Positions 1 to 13,049 of a stretch of 64,000 bases of DNA are shown here, piece after piece. This DNA is from Porpolomopsis calyptriformis. Taxonomy: Eukaryota; Basidiomycota; Agaricomycetes; Agaricales; Hygrophoraceae. Positions within the stretch are counted from its first letter, which is position 1. Every line of letters begins with the position of its first letter. A program made the position numbers and the translations under genes. The notes under the pieces were generated by a model that was not told the origin of the DNA, did no database searches, and saw nothing but the letters and a program-made list of their open reading frames with translations. The DNA lies in contig OX621164.1 in assembly GCA_951640195.1 (NCBI GenBank), positions 2,709,098-2,773,097 on the forward strand, given 5' to 3'.

Positions 1-194
1 GAAGCTGCTTGCGCCGGTATAGAGATGATAGATAAACCAAAGAATGACAAGAGTACAGCGATAACAGCACAACCAGCACGCATGATAACAAGGGTGTAAA
101 TAATCCTATGATCTCGGGAAGATGTAAGGTGCATAGATGCGGGCGGTAAGTCATCGCTCTTAACATGGTCATGAGTGAAAGTCGAAAAGTAGCA

Positions 195-1469
195 TCAGAT
201 AACCTGCAAGTAGTTAGATGGTGCAACTGGGTTTGGGCAAGAAAATTAGTTTGGGATTTCGACAGTGAAAGAAAGTGAACGCACTTCCTATTGTTCCATC
301 TCCCTTCCTTGCTTGCCACCATTTTCCTTGTCTGTCAATGATCTCAAGCATCTCGCCCTTTACGAAAGATATCTCGTTCGGATCATCAGGAGATGCAGAG
401 TCTGGGGGAAGAAATATATTAATAACAATTTATGGAATGGAATGACAGTACTTACAAGGATACAGAGCCTTCGCTTTATAAGCGAGAGAATCGGAAGGCA
501 GCTCAGGCGTAGCGTCGCGTCCGGCAGTGGGAGACCCACTACTACTCAATCCAGCACCACCACCGGGAGCACTGCTGCCCATCAATGGTGAGCTTGGTCC
601 AAGGTTTGCGTCACCGCCTGTGAGACCAGGAGTTGCAGCGGGTAGATTTCCTACGCTACCTCCGCCTGTGCCAACACCAAGGCTCATGGCTGCGGCGCCT
701 CCATCGGCGCTTCCACCTCCAAAGCTGTGCTGACTCCTGATGGGGCCTCCGATACCACTGGCAGTTTTGGCATCGTAAGGCATGTCATGAGATCCGATTC
801 CGCCACCCGACATGTAATTGGTAGCATATCCGTTGTTAGAGGTCATATTATGAACAGACTGTGCACGGTTTGCCCGACGACGGCGTGATGGCGGGGTGAG
901 ACCACCGGTTCCCATAAGATTGAAAACGTGGAACATTAGAGAGTCTTCCTCGGAAGTAAAGTACAAGACCCAAAGGATGTTGACCATGGCCAGAATGAGC
1001 CAACCGACGGACATGGCGTCGAGGGCGGGATTACCGGAGAAGATGCCTTCTTGAACACCTTGAACGGCAAAGACGATGGCGATAGCGCCAAAGATGGATA
1101 TTTGGAAACGGTGCATCGCGATCGAGTCGCTCGCGAGTGTGTACAAGACACCGAGGATGAAAAAGAGCTGAAGGAAAATCGCGAACCAAAGAGGGCCAGG
1201 TGTGCCATTCTGGTCTGCAACGATGGTGGATTGTGGTGAGTGTGAATTAGGCTAGGAAGACGATTGGAGCATACTAGTAGCGGCTGAAACTACGGCTTGT
1301 GAGATGAATGCGATAAACCATGAAGCCTGGAGTCGAACGGTGATAAGTGGAGAGGGAAAGCGGAGGAAGAGATTGAAAGACATACGACAGCCAAGATGGA
1401 TGTGAAGAGAAAGAGATAATGGGTGAGAATTGGGGTGATATCGAGGCCTTCATTGCCGCGCGGAGGCAT
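195..1469 (-). CDS. SHO1: Sho1-type osmosensor, membrane SH3 adaptor
   Basis: Plasma-membrane adaptor of the HOG osmostress MAPK pathway; in the family four N-terminal membrane spans sense osmotic or wall stress and a C-terminal SH3 domain recruits the MAPKK. Five exons on the minus strand join in phase: 1386-1469, 1275-1326, 456-1214, 285-401 and 195-226, giving 347 aa. Seen: four hydrophobic segments in the first ~110 residues, a low-complexity Gly/Ser linker, and an SH3 domain from about residue 290 containing ALYPY, DDPNE, KWW and the terminal APSNYL. The SH3 domain is split by two introns and its ends are only recovered after splicing. The start is the first ATG in frame (PPRGNEG follows). 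It is transcribed divergently from SIN3. Identification is firm; regulation is not visible. Confidence 0.93.
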
Positions 1470-1820
1470 GGCTGAGGTTAATGATTATGTGTACGACGGT
1501 TGGTGAGAGCGTTTGAGTTTTGTAATCCAAACTTGGCAAGAATGTTTCACGTGGCCCGCAGTTCACACGTTGTCCTCACCAGACTAACAAATGGGCTAGA
1601 AAATGATCATATTCCGAGCGTTCGCGTGATGGCGGACACGGTACGATTCGCGGAGGCTACTGGCCCTTCCGTGTGCCATCATTGAAAATGACAACGAAGA
1701 GGGTTGCTCCCTTGGGAATGCACGTGATCTTTATAGATAAGATAAGGCTTATCGGCACGTGCCTTGCACAGTTCCGAGCGGCAACACCAAGCCATTATCA
1801 AGTCAAGTTAGAGCGCTGCC
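1470..1820. promoter_or_regulatory. Divergent SHO1/SIN3 intergenic region
   Basis: This 351-bp stretch separates the two start codons and must hold both promoters. It contains no convincing gene. A GATA-rich piece (ttatagataagataaggcttatc) lies near 1730-1753, about 70 bp before the SIN3 ATG, and GCACGTG-like E-box cores (GCACGTGA, GGCACGTGC) lie near 1721 and 1754. Factor binding is inference. Confidence 0.5.
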
Positions 1821-4800
1821 ATGGATGCTAGTGGCAGTTTTCCCAAGTTGACACCTGTCCTCTTGCCAAGGCCCTCGTCCCAGCCCTCGCCAGAAAAAAC
1901 CACTGAAATTTCCCCGGCTTTGTCCAGATCCAGATCTGCTCTCCCCGAGCGCTCGCGGGACACAATAACACCCGAACCCAAACCCGAGCCTTTCACAGCC
2001 TTGGGAGGTGAAGGTACAGAAATTCCATCCTCAGATTCGCTCTCATACATTAGCCTTCCAGAAGGTGACCCCGTCAATATGCACACCACCTTGTATACGC
2101 CCAACGTCAACCCACTTTCTTCGGCACCACTGACTCCGAGACCTTATGGCGACACTGCCACCGGAATGCACAATTCTCATGAGATCGGTAGACCATTGAA
2201 TGTCACCGACGCACTCAGTTATCTGGATGCCGTCAAGGTTCAATTTCAGGATAAGCCCGACGTGTATAACCACTTTTTGGACATCATGAAAGACTTTAAA
2301 AGTCAAGTGTGAGTTGGTTTCATCCATGAAAGAGAACATTGTAGGACGGAATAATCATCCTCCCCATTGTTCTAAACTGGCACACTCAACGCCACTCGTT
2401 TGCCTCCACACTCTTCACCGTTTATTGACAATTCAGCCACAGGATTGATACTCCGGGGGTTATAGACCGTGTCTCTATGTTATTCCACGGAAATCCAGGG
2501 CTTATCCAGGGCTTCAACACTTTCCTCCCCTTTGGCTATCGCATCGACATTTCAGCCGATCCCCACGATCCAAATACAATAACCGTCACAACACCGATGG
2601 GTACAAGCACTCAAAGTACCAACACCTTTGTTCGGCATTCAAGTGAAGTCGCCCCGTTTACCCCATCCATTGTTCCGCATCCCACAGCATATATATCTGG
2701 TATTTCGCCGCTCGCAGGTGATTCATCTTCAATAGCACCCCACGCCTTTCAATTGACACACGGCCAACTACCCTTTGACGCTACCTACTCTCCCGGCTTA
2801 CCAACCACAGCTGCAGCGTCATTCTTAGGGAACCTGATCAACAGGAATCCTGTCGAGTCACAGCCTCAAGGTCAATTTAACCACGCGATACAGTATCTCA
2901 ACAAGATCAAAGCGCGGTATTCTGACGATTCTAATAAGTACAAGCAATTCCTCGATATCCTTCAGACGTACCAGAAGGAGCAGAGACACTTGCACGATGT
3001 CAGTAGGATATCCTCATGTGTTTTCGGTCTCCTGTCCTGCTCACTATGTTATTCCAGTCACAGGTATACGTGCAGGTCCAGTGCCTTTTCAAAGACGCTC
3101 CCGATTTATTGAGTGAGTTCAGGAATTTCCTTCCGGATTCTAGTTTCGGCCCTAGCGGAGGGGTAGGTATAGTACCTCAGCAACTAGCTGGATCTTCATC
3201 GTGGGGTCAACCAGACATATCTGCTGAAAAGGCTGGTAAAAGAGTACCTTCGAATTCTCGGAGAAAGAGACGTCCTGCGGAACGAGACCTCACTCCTGCA
3301 CCCCCAACCAGAGCTCCATCCAACCGGGTAGGTTTTTATATATTTGCTTATGCTCACGTATTTATTCCCGATCGTACCCAATCAGTCCAAAAGAGCGAAG
3401 CATCATCATAAACCAGAACCTCAAAGTCCACCCTTCTCTCCTCATCAACGCCCACTTTCGCCTGACGATCATCCACACCCTCACGGCCACTCTATGCAGA
3501 CCCATTACACTCAGCCCCTCTATCCACGCAGCGTGTATCCTTCTGTCCCTTCTTTCCACCATGCTGCGGGACATTCGGACGAACTCTTGTTCTTCGATCG
3601 CGCGAAGAAGGCTCTCGAAAATCGGGAAACCTACGACGAGTTCTTGAAACTGCTCACCCTGTTTTCAAAAGACATCATCGATGCGACGGTGTTGATGCGG
3701 GCAGCAGAATCGTTCTTGGGTGACGGCGACCTGATGGCCGAGTTCCGGGAACTTATGGGATATGATAATAGACTGGATGGTGTCGAGTATGGGCCGACAG
3801 GGAGCATTAGAATTGATCCTTCGGACATGATAACTGCGTTGCCAGTTGATGACGGAGAAGGACCTAGTTATCGCCGACTACCTGATAGTGTGAGTGGAGC
3901 CTGCCGCAGAGTACTATAGATGTTTCCCCGACTGAATCTTTTGAACAGGAAAAGATGCTCGCATGTTCTGGCCAGGACTCACACTGCCGGTCGGTTCTTA
4001 ATCACGACTGGGTTTCTCATCCAGCATGGGCGACCGAAGAGGCTGGTTTCGTTGCGCACAAGAAAAACTCTTTTGAAGAAATACTACATAAATGCGAAGA
4101 AGAGCGACACGAATTCCACGTCCAAATCGAAGCCCTAAATCAAACACTCTCGGTCCTTGAACCTATCCAAACACGGCTGCATGATATGACGACCGAAGAA
4201 CGGGCCGAATTCAAGCTCAATGCTGATTTCGGAGGACGGCATAAATCCATATACCACCGAGTGATCAAGAAAATTTACGGACGGGAAGCTGGGATGGAAG
4301 TGATTCAAGCTCTCCAAGATTGTCCCAGCGTTGCCCTTCCGGTCGTGCTCGCGCGGCTGAAACAAAGGGATCGCGAATGGAGACAGGCGAAGCGGGATTT
4401 GGCCCGGACTTGGAGGGAGATAGAGGCGAAAAATTTCTACAAGTCTCTAGACCACCAAGGGATCAGCTTCAAAGCGAACGATAAAAAGAACATCACGGCG
4501 AAACACTTTATGGCCGATATCGAATCTATCAAAGCCGAACAATTGCGAGAAAGAGAGGGGAATAACGTGTCCGCTCGTTTTCATGGATCGGTAGGATTTC
4601 AACTCGAGTACTCTTTCCAGGACACCTCGGTTCTGCACGATTTGCTCAAGTTGGTGTATTCTTTCCTCGATCATTCCCAGATGCAATACAGCCCGCAGGA
4701 ACGACGGAGTGTCGAAAAATTCCTGCGATCTTTCATCCCTCTTCTTTGCATGTGTCCAGCAGCCGAATTCAACGCCGGGTGTGGTTCCTTGGACGGTGTC

Positions 4801-6310
4801 CATGATGATAGCGAGTCCATCGGAATTGACAGCCAGAGGAGCGGCCGGCGGTCAACAGGAGGCGCGCACTCGAGTGGGGTAACGGCCAGCGTTCTTAGGA
4901 AAAAGCTTCTAAAAACTGTCCAAGAAAAACGGGGCCAGAAAGAGGGCGGTGCGTCGGTGGGAGGATCGCGGGTGGGATCCCCGACGCCTGGAAACGGGTC
5001 GCCGCATGCCTCCAACGCAGAGGGTGTCGATAAAGCGTTGTCTGCTCAGACCGAGGCGGACGATGTGTGGATTCGGGAAACTCTGACTCATATCGCCAGA
5101 CTACCCTGTTCAGGTTCAGAAAGACGACCTCTGTTTGCTAATACGACGTTTTACACGTTGTTGCGGTTGCTTCAGGTAAGGTTTAATATGAACTGAGGAA
5201 GGCAATGCAGCTGACGGAAACTCTGACAGCTGCTTTATTCTCGTCTACTGATGTGCAAGGAAATTGGAGCAAAGTCTGCGGCCGAAAAGCATGCTTCATT
5301 TGCGGATAACCCGATCTCAGCAGAACTGGGGTTGGTGGACCCGAATGGACCATCGGCCGTGCTCGCCCAGGCGATGAGTGACCAGAGGGCGGCAGAGGGA
5401 GCGAACGTGACCTACACGTATCTTCTCGATGCTTGTGAGAAGGTGTTCGACAACGAACTTGACCAAACGACGTTCGAGGAGCACATGAGGTGGTTCTTTA
5501 CAACTAAAGTGGGTACCAGAGAATACCAAAATTGGATGGATCTGATTGATTGGTTTGAAGGCGTATCATGTGTTTACGCTGGACAAGGTGATTACAGCGC
5601 TGGTCAAGCAGGTAAGTATTCTGTGTGTGAGGAGGTGTGCTGTGTGATTTTGAACATGATACAGGTGCAAACGATACTGTCGGACCACAAGTGTCAAGAA
5701 TTCCTGTTTCTGATGCAGAACAGTCGGAATATGGAAAGAGTCGGGAATCGGGATATCATCCGCTATCGCCGGGAGGCTGAGGGAATTGTGGGAGCGGAGG
5801 ATCCGATATACAGGCTAGAATGGGTGGGTTCTGAGCGGTGTGTTGGGAAGAGTTACTGAAAAGGTATTCTAGGAGCAAGAATCGAAAGTGCTACGGATTG
5901 GGTTAGTGGGAGAAGATGATCCGAGCGTGGAGGGAGATGGCACTGCTATAAGCCGGTGGCAGGAGTACGTGGACACGTATGTGATGGAACATGCGACGGA
6001 GTGGATGCCGAGAAGCGAGAAGGAGAGAAGGCGGCCAGGTGTATTCCTCCGACGGTGAGTGGTCGTGTGCGGCGAGCGTGCGGATGATCTTACGTGAGGG
6101 GGAAGCAGATGCCGGAGCGAAACTCAAACGGCGGCGACGAGGCAAGGAAAGATGGCGATAAGGATCAGTTTTGGTACATACAAGCTGTTCTACGAGGAAA
6201 AGTCAGAAGAGGTGATATGGAGGAAATGGGAGAAGGAGGAAGAAGAGCGGCTTGAGGAGAGGGCTAAAGCTCGGGAGGAGGAAAGGTTGAAGAGATTCGC
6301 TCTAATCTGA
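1821..6310 (+). CDS. SIN3: Sin3 transcriptional corepressor scaffold
   Basis: Scaffold of the Rpd3/HDAC corepressor complex in the nucleus. Ten exons join in phase: 1821-2308, 2443-2998, 3064-3327, 3386-3889, 3949-5175, 5230-5508, 5561-5611, 5665-5823, 5873-6054 and 6109-6310, giving 1303 aa. Paired amphipathic helices: PAH1 from about residue 129, PAH2 from about 307, PAH3 from about 503. Each PAH is recognisable by its (D/N)AxxYLxxVK or FFDRAKKAL start and a downstream F..FLP or F..LMG end. From about residue 605 follows the Sin3 HDAC-interaction region ([21 protein letters not shown]), then a conserved C-terminal block ending in SYKLFYE-like sequence. The 51-nt exon 7 encodes a conserved [12 protein letters not shown] segment. 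Only the linkers are divergent. Confidence 0.95.
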
Positions 6311-6471
6311 GATCCAACTTTATTCCTTTCGTTAGCGCTCGTCGTCGAGCACGTTGACCAGCCAATTTTCTCCTTTATTTTTTGTCGTCGGTCCTGTCGT
6401 CGAGCAACCAATCTGAAGCGTTAAAACCCAATTTTGTCTTGGCGCGCTTGACCGTTTCGGAAGGCCAAGAC

Positions 6472-8069
6472 ATGGCGTATTCGATTGCTAATACCGGCTC
6501 CCGCAGAAACCGTTCCTCCTCTTCCTCCTCTGCCCTCTTTCATCTCGTCGTAATACTCGCATCCTCAGCCCGTGGATCTCACATCCCAGACGACCCTCTC
6601 GTCCTAAAATTTACAAGCCCAACCCAAGCCATTCCTTCCCGCCTACGTTCTTTCAGACGCAACATTCCGGACAAGTACGACCAGGATTCGGACGGTGTCT
6701 GGCGCCAAGCAGACGAATACACTCTCTACGGTTCCACCATTAGCCCGGTGAGCACCCCCACTCCATACTCCTCTCACTCAAACCAATCGATCCGCTCCAG
6801 ACTTGCCAGCCCACCACGGTGACCCCTCTCGATACAGATGAACTCACTCAATCGCTCTCCACATCCACACCCACACCCACACCCGATATTCTCGACTCCC
6901 TACCCCTCGGTTGGAAGCCGTCCACGGTCAACCACAAAACACGCACAGCCGTGATAATCGCCTTGTCCCTTGCCCTCGCCCTCTTCATTTGCTCCCTCAT
7001 GGCCGGCTGCGTCGTCTGGCGGAAAAACAAACTCCAGTTTTTCAAAAAAAAGGACGAGGAAATGAAGTTGAGACGCCGCCGCCGACCTCCCCCTCAAGAC
7101 AACACCACCCTTCTACACAGAGAGGTCAAGGCCAATCAACGCTTGTGGGACAGGGCAACCGCCAAATGGAAAGCAAACGCTCGCTACATGGCTTGGCAGA
7201 GGAGAGGGAAACGCATAACTCCCAAACAGCCTTCTGTTCAGAATCCTCCAGACCCTCCACCCTCCGCGTCTGGCTTGTCGTCCTCGACAACCCACAACAT
7301 CACCACTCGTCTGCGCACTAGATCCCCATCTGTGTCATCCACTTCGTTCTTGTCCACGAGTCCCCGCCCAAGTACTTCATCCACACCACCAAATGCCGCA
7401 TTAAATAACACCCCAGTCCACCCCTCACTTCCAACCTACCAAAGGGCCACCCGATTACCACCCCCAATACATATACCTCTTCAACCCGTCGCCTCTTCGT
7501 CCATCTTGATCGCAACCGCCTCAGGCGATGACGCACCCCCTTACCATACCGCTCACGTTGCCACAGACGATAAAACCGTTCTCGCCCAAATGGCCAATCT
7601 GGCCAGCGCCCCACCTCCAGGGTGCAACGCTGACGGACAGGAGTCAGCTCCCATCTGGCATGACGAGCCGGATGGTGTCGTGGAGGCGTCTTCCCTTCCG
7701 AAACACCCGCCACCACCGTTTCTGCCACCACCATCTAGACAGAAAATGGCTGCGGGCCCATCTTATGATAATCATACATATTTTCTCGAGGATCTCGAGT
7801 ATTCCGAGCCCGCACCTGGGCCCTCCGCGCCACCCTTCGATGAAGGCTGCCCTGGAGGGCCACCGCCCGACGTATCACCTTCCGCACCACTTCTCGACGA
7901 CGCAAACGAGGATCCTGGTGTACGGGGCGGAGAACCTGAAGAGTTGGGAACAGTGCACGATCATGACCCAAACAACGATCCAACGCAATCGGACCCTTTG
8001 AGTACTTGGGGAGTAAATTCGTCAACATCTTGTGCCATCAATCATACACTTCCTTGCTATCATCCATAG
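6472..8069 (+). CDS. Single-pass membrane protein, unknown function
   Basis: Not recognised as a named family. Two exons: 6472-6747 and 6810-8069, about 511 aa. The chosen start (MAYSIAN) precedes a Ser-rich stretch and a hydrophobic run (ALFHLVVILA) that looks like a signal peptide; an upstream in-frame ATG at 6382 is less likely because it would bury the signal. A Thr/Ser/Pro-rich ectodomain is followed at about residue 137 by one strong membrane span (AVIIALSLALALFICSLMAG), then a basic stop-transfer segment (KKKDEEMKLRRRRR) and a long Pro-rich cytoplasmic tail. This layout resembles the wall-stress-sensor-like membrane proteins of Agaricomycetes, but no WSC domain is visible. The acceptor is ambiguous: AGs at 6800 and 6809 both keep the frame and differ by three residues. 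The last 25 residues look weakly conserved. Confidence 0.6.
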
Positions 8070-8229
8070 CCTTTCTGCGACTATCGTCCGAGGGACATTA
8101 TTTGGTTTGTAGTAAGATCATCTTGGTAATTACTGTAGTTTTTCGGGATCTTGAGAATGCTATGTTTTGGTCGCTCTTGCTCTTGCTCTTGCTCTCGCAC
8201 GTGCCACATTCCACCCTTTCTCTGTTGCA

Positions 8230-10833
8230 ATGGGAAAGGCACAAAAGAAACGTGCCATGCGTAGGCACAATCCTGTACGCGTTCCCGACTCTCACCTACC
8301 GAGAGGTCTCGCGTCGGCGTCGGCCTCTTCCTCAAAAAATGAAGAAATTCTACCGATCATTCAAAAGGTCAAATCATAACCATTCCAGTCCCTCTCACTC
8401 ACGGAGGTTTGCTAGATGGCTAGTCTGGATGTAACCGAGCGCAAATGGGCCTGCGCTGCGGTATCAAATCTTATCCAGAACGACCCATCAACGCGCAGAT
8501 TGCTCCAAGGAAAGAACGTTATTGGTGCGTTGATCGCCCGTCTCACAGACAGCGAGGAGGAAGTCGTCCTCGAGGCGATTGGATCCCTCCGGTAGGGCGG
8601 AGTCATCATCTATGTGCATTCTCAAGTCACGATTTTGGGCAGAAATTTGTGCATCGATGGAGGGTACGAGATCTGTGCCGAAATGTACAACAAAAACATC
8701 TTGGCCCCATTGAAAATGTTCATTCCCAAGGAAGAGCGATTTCTTTTATGTTTCGATCAAAGGCTGACTTGCGATCGTTTCAGATATCTACTACGCTGGC
8801 GCAATATCTGGAGTCGCCCAAGAACACTCCGGAAAATGCCAAAAAACTGGTGTACGAGTTCGCAGATAATGTCATCACCACCATTTGGTGTTTATCGTGA
8901 GTCGAGCCTTCGTCCCGAACGGTTTCGTTCAAGACCGGGTGCTAAAAATGACCAGGGAGACTTCGAACAAGGCACTCAATGCAATCAATCAAATGAACTT
9001 GACTCCATTCTTGATGTCCTTTCTTGCATCGCGCGACCACCTCCCACTATCCACGGTTACAGCCGCAGGTACATCCATCCAAAGCTGGGCGCGTTGCTTA
9101 CTCACATATCAACTTTTAGCCCATTGCCTCTATGTCTTGACGGACGATAATCCACCGGCCATTAACGAGATTCGGTCCAACGCGCAATATAGCTCGTGTT
9201 TGCTCTCCATCGTCCGACCAAATGAAAGCAACGTGACAAAAGACTCGCCCGACCAAACCATAGCTACCTTGAACGTACTTGTTTGTGGTGTGTTCGTTTT
9301 TCTTAAACTCGTTTCGCAAAATCTTTTACGCCTGATAGGCACTCTACGCAATATTTCGCCACTTCCGCCGCCTTGCATTGCGTCATTCGCCAACGTCGAT
9401 ACGGATATTGTGCTGCCTTTGCTTCAGCCGCTTATTTTTGCCACATCGTTGCCCGAAGCATCGAACACGGCACAACATCTTTTATTTCGCGAAGTAGCGC
9501 TCTTCGCATGATCTCATGTCCCTCATAGGATTTACTGGGCTATGTAGGCTTCAGAACCACCCATCGAAAATTTGTCATTACAACACACCCCCAAGTCGGA
9601 CAACAAGACCACCGTGGAAATTGAACTAGACCAGCTGGAGAACAAGCTGAGAACCGTTCAGCTTGCCCTCGAAATCCTGACGGGGGTATGTGCCACTCTC
9701 CCAGACCCCGAACCCGATATAGCGGTAGGTGAAAATGCCACCCGTGACGCTGATCAAGGTGAGTGCGTTTTCTCACCAAGGAACTATAACCGCTGAAGAC
9801 TCCGCAGAGGTTGGTGATAACTCGGATGATGCACTTGACATCGAGATGGCTGTTGTCGATGACCCCCCACCGACAAAGGCCCAAACGCCGTCCTCCACTT
9901 CTTTCTTGTTCGGATTAGTGCAGCCCCTGCTCGCCCTGATTCACCCAACCTCACTCTCCTTTCCACCGTTCGCATCTCCCTCTCCTCATCCGCCTACGAC
10001 ATCCGCCCTGAGCGCCATCCACATTTGTGCACTTGAATGTCTGAACAACATCTTCCTTTCTTTAGGCGCCTCTCAAAATCCTGGCGCTGTGGCAGCCGAC
10101 AAGGAAGCAGGCAGAAAAGTGTGGGACGAGATTTGGGTGGTTCTAGGTACCGTCGGGACGGAGTTTGGTCCAGGGCAGGAAAGACGACGAGAAATATGGG
10201 AAAATGCTGTGGGCGTCCTTTGGGGGATCGGAAATGTGTGGAAGGGTTCCCTCGTAGGTCATTCCATATCCACAAAAAAACGGGCCGTCGTCGTTGTTCA
10301 TTTCGTCCACCACCTCCGAATATAGTTGCCCGTGGCGGAACAAGTCAAGCTTTTGATGCAATTTTGCGATACGACCGGCGATCCCCATGTCCGAATCAGG
10401 TGCATCGGGACTCTCGAATGCCTAGCGCAGCACCCCGATTCGTTGGAGGCTAACCGAGTACGTTGGGTTAATGAGAAACGAGGGTCTTGCCTTACCGACT
10501 TGGATTTTCTGTTTTCAGACGATCGCCGACTACCTGCTTTCCATTCTACCTTCTTCGACGGGAACTTCCTCCGCTGGCACAGAGCCACTCATACAAGTTG
10601 TATCCGCGGTCATCGACATATATTCGGACGAGAACATGCCTTACGACATCAACTTTAGACAAGGAGGGTATTTGGGTAAACTTTCTGCCAGCGTTGATGG
10701 GCTGAAAAAGGCAGTCCGGGCGATTGATAAACGGAAGGAAGGTGGGAGCTTGTTAAGGAAAAGAGGGGAGGAAGTGTATGAGAATTTGATCGCGTTTATA
10801 CAATATCGCAAGGATCTAGGGCTTGAAATTTGA
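8230..10833 (+). CDS. SYO1: Syo1-like ARM/HEAT adaptor for Rpl5-Rpl11 import
   Basis: Symportin, which in yeast carries ribosomal proteins L5 and L11 together into the nucleus. The N-terminal signature (GKAQKKR, RHNPVRVPDSHLPRGL) and the ARM-type helices that follow (ERKWACAAVSNLIQ) identify it. Eleven exons: 8230-8367, 8416-8591, 8643-8730, 8784-8896, 8956-9068, 9120-9287, 9339-9493, 9548-9758, 9808-10253, 10326-10457 and 10519-10833, giving 684 aa. All joins fit phase and family. The third intron (8731-8783) begins GA instead of GT (AAG|GAAGAG), yet the family frame requires its removal. It is either a lost base in the assembly (AAG|GTAAGAG would be canonical) or a non-canonical intron. If unspliced, translation shifts into the wrong frame. 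Confidence 0.88.
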
Positions 10834-11470
10834 GGTAAGGTTGGTGGCGATAGCGACTGATTGTTTTTTTGGTGGCATACGAGATTCAGTCTAGGCATTT
10901 TCTCATTCGATACATTCACCAAAAAATTCCAATTGATTATCACATACTCGAGATAGTTTTGTAGAAGAAGGCAAAGAGTACCAGACAGGCTGAGATCAAC
11001 CTCAAGAGCATTGCTTTGCCAAAAATCTCGATACAGGTATTACATGACAAGAGGGGAATCTGTTGCACGATTGTTGTGAAGAGGTAATGGTGCTTACAAT
11101 GGTGCAAGGGAGCGACACGAAGTTGTACACGAAGATACAACTTAAAGTGTCAGTGTGTGGCGTTGGTGGTCAAGCTGATTTTTTAGAGGGGGTCTGGCAA
11201 AGAGGTTGAGAATTGATGCGTGCAGCGATTGCCTATTCTTTGAGCTAGGGAACATGGAATTGGGGGTGAACTGCAATCGTTTGGCCGAGTCTGTTGGATG
11301 AGCCAGGAAAACATAATGACGGTTATCGAATCCACACGAAGGGTGAGTGGGATGGTGCAAGTAGAGTTTCAAGGGTGTTTTTTATTTTCGATGGAAAATG
11401 AAAGACGTAAGCTGGTTTTGACTGGATGTGTTTTCGAAACCTTCTTCGAAAACACTGGGCTAGTGCGACA
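10834..11470. other. Intergenic, 3' flank of SYO1 and F-box copy 1
   Basis: Convergent gene ends. I see no gene. Parts of 11090-11230 (tgcaagggagcga, gtcaagctgatttttagaggg) are repeated at 13375-13445 downstream of F-box copy 2, so the duplicated unit reaches beyond the coding region. Confidence 0.5.
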
Positions 11471-13049
11471 TCACAGCCATTTTTGAATATTGGGTATGCG
11501 CTCGATGATGACTTCCGCGAGTAAATCAAGATTGCTCCAAGAAGTCAATGGCTGGATGGTGAGATGGCATAGTGCCCATTGATCGTAAACACGTCTTTGC
11601 ATCTCGGTGTGAAAGTTATCAATGAAACGCGGCACCTGAGTTGGATCAATGTCGTAGGGGACTTTGTAAGGATGAGAGCGGGATTTACGAGGCTTGATAA
11701 ATGGGGCTCTGAGCGTAAGCGTCTCAAGGCCAGGAACTGAAGACGCTAGCAGATCTATGAGTTCAGGACTGAGCACATCGACGGCAAGTACAAGCTCTTT
11801 GAGTCCTGTACTCGGAGAACGATGAGAGAAGGATGATACAACGGTCGCCACTTGTTCATAAGTGAGTGTGCCATTGGGGGAAAATGTATCAAGGGACAGC
11901 GTTGTCAACGTGTCCGAAAAATTGGGGATAACACTCAGGATGACGTCTTTCAAGATTGGTACTTCGACTCCAGAAACAGGTTCGTTGGAAATGTGCAAGG
12001 CGACCAAGGATGGGAGCGAAACATTGAACCACGTTCGGAGGAGTGGTTCTAACACTTCGAGGGGAAAATCGTGGACATATGGGTTAGATATACCTGAAAG
12101 TGTGACGGTGAAGGACTTCAGGGTGCGGGCATGATTTTTGAGAAAGTGTGTGATGACTGCTGGGGCTGATGTTTGAATATGGGTGTCAGAGATGGCACCA
12201 AAGCTGAGATGAAGCTGTTCAAGTTTTGGGAAATATTCTAAGGCATCCAGCAAAAACGACACATCCATCAGAGTCCGGAAGTAAAGTTGTGAGACCGTCA
12301 AGAATGAGAGAGATCGAAGGGTGAGACAGTGGTGGTTCAGGAAAGACGTCGTTGTTGTAGAAGGCACCTCGGTATTGACCTTGCGAGATAGAGGATCCAG
12401 TGTCACAGATACTTCGTCGAGGGCAGGAAAACGGGTAAAGTCTGATTGGGGAAACAGCCGGAGCCCTTCAGGGGATGAATCCCAATTGAGGGTGCGTAGA
12501 TTTGATCCTAGGGACAGCCATAAATGTTCGAACACAGGTACAGAATTGGGATGGCATTCGGCATCCCAACGGAGATCATACGCGGTGGCAGCATGGAAGG
12601 CAGTGATGGCTTCAGTCAAAGCCTGTAAAAGCTCGTTGAAAGCGTCGCGATAAATGCGGGAAATACGACTTGATCGTCGGGAACCAGCCGGGGGATCATA
12701 CGTTTTTGTCAGCCCATGCTTGTCTTGGTGCGTGAAATAGCGATCAAAGTACGCGAATTCGATAATGACACAGCGAACGCGTTTCGCGACGTAAGCTTGC
12801 CTAACGGAAACTACCCAGTCAAGAGGGAGACACATCTCAGCGTCGACGACTATACCTCAAATGTGGTAATCTCAGGAGAGTCCTGGTCACCCCCATAGGA
12901 TTGAGTGGGCGATCGACAAGTTTTACTGTTCGGTAACGTTGTTCCATTGCAGCCTGGAAGAAGGCACTGTTGATGGTGAGAAACACCTGCAGATCAGGTA
13001 GGAATTGAGCAATGAGTCTCCATATTTCTGGTGGCATATACGGCGTCAT
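11471..13049 (-). CDS. F-box-like/LRR-type protein, tandem copy 1
   Basis: Member of a lineage-expanded Agaricomycete F-box-like family; such proteins usually act as substrate receptors of SCF ubiquitin ligases, which is inference here. Two exons: 12856-13049 and 11471-12800, with a 55-nt intron, 507 aa. The F-box-like motif is at the N terminus (MPPEIWRLIAQFLPDL) followed by the usual ...FFQAAMEQRYR; the rest consists of irregular leucine-rich repeats (LRSLSFL, LEQLHLSFG, LKSFTVTLS, LETLTLRAP). The start is the ATG conserved in copy 2; an upstream in-frame ATG at 13163 reads through weakly conserved flank. It is clearly homologous along its whole length to the gene at 13759-15346. Confidence 0.8.

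Noticed and set aside
1..194. Possible end of another gene at the left edge
   Set aside because: No open frame with family features; it is best read as 3' flank of SHO1.
3920..4138. Separate 72-codon ORF inside the SIN3 region
   Set aside because: It overlaps SIN3 exon 5 in another frame; the SIN3 frame (WVSHP, AHKKN) is conserved.
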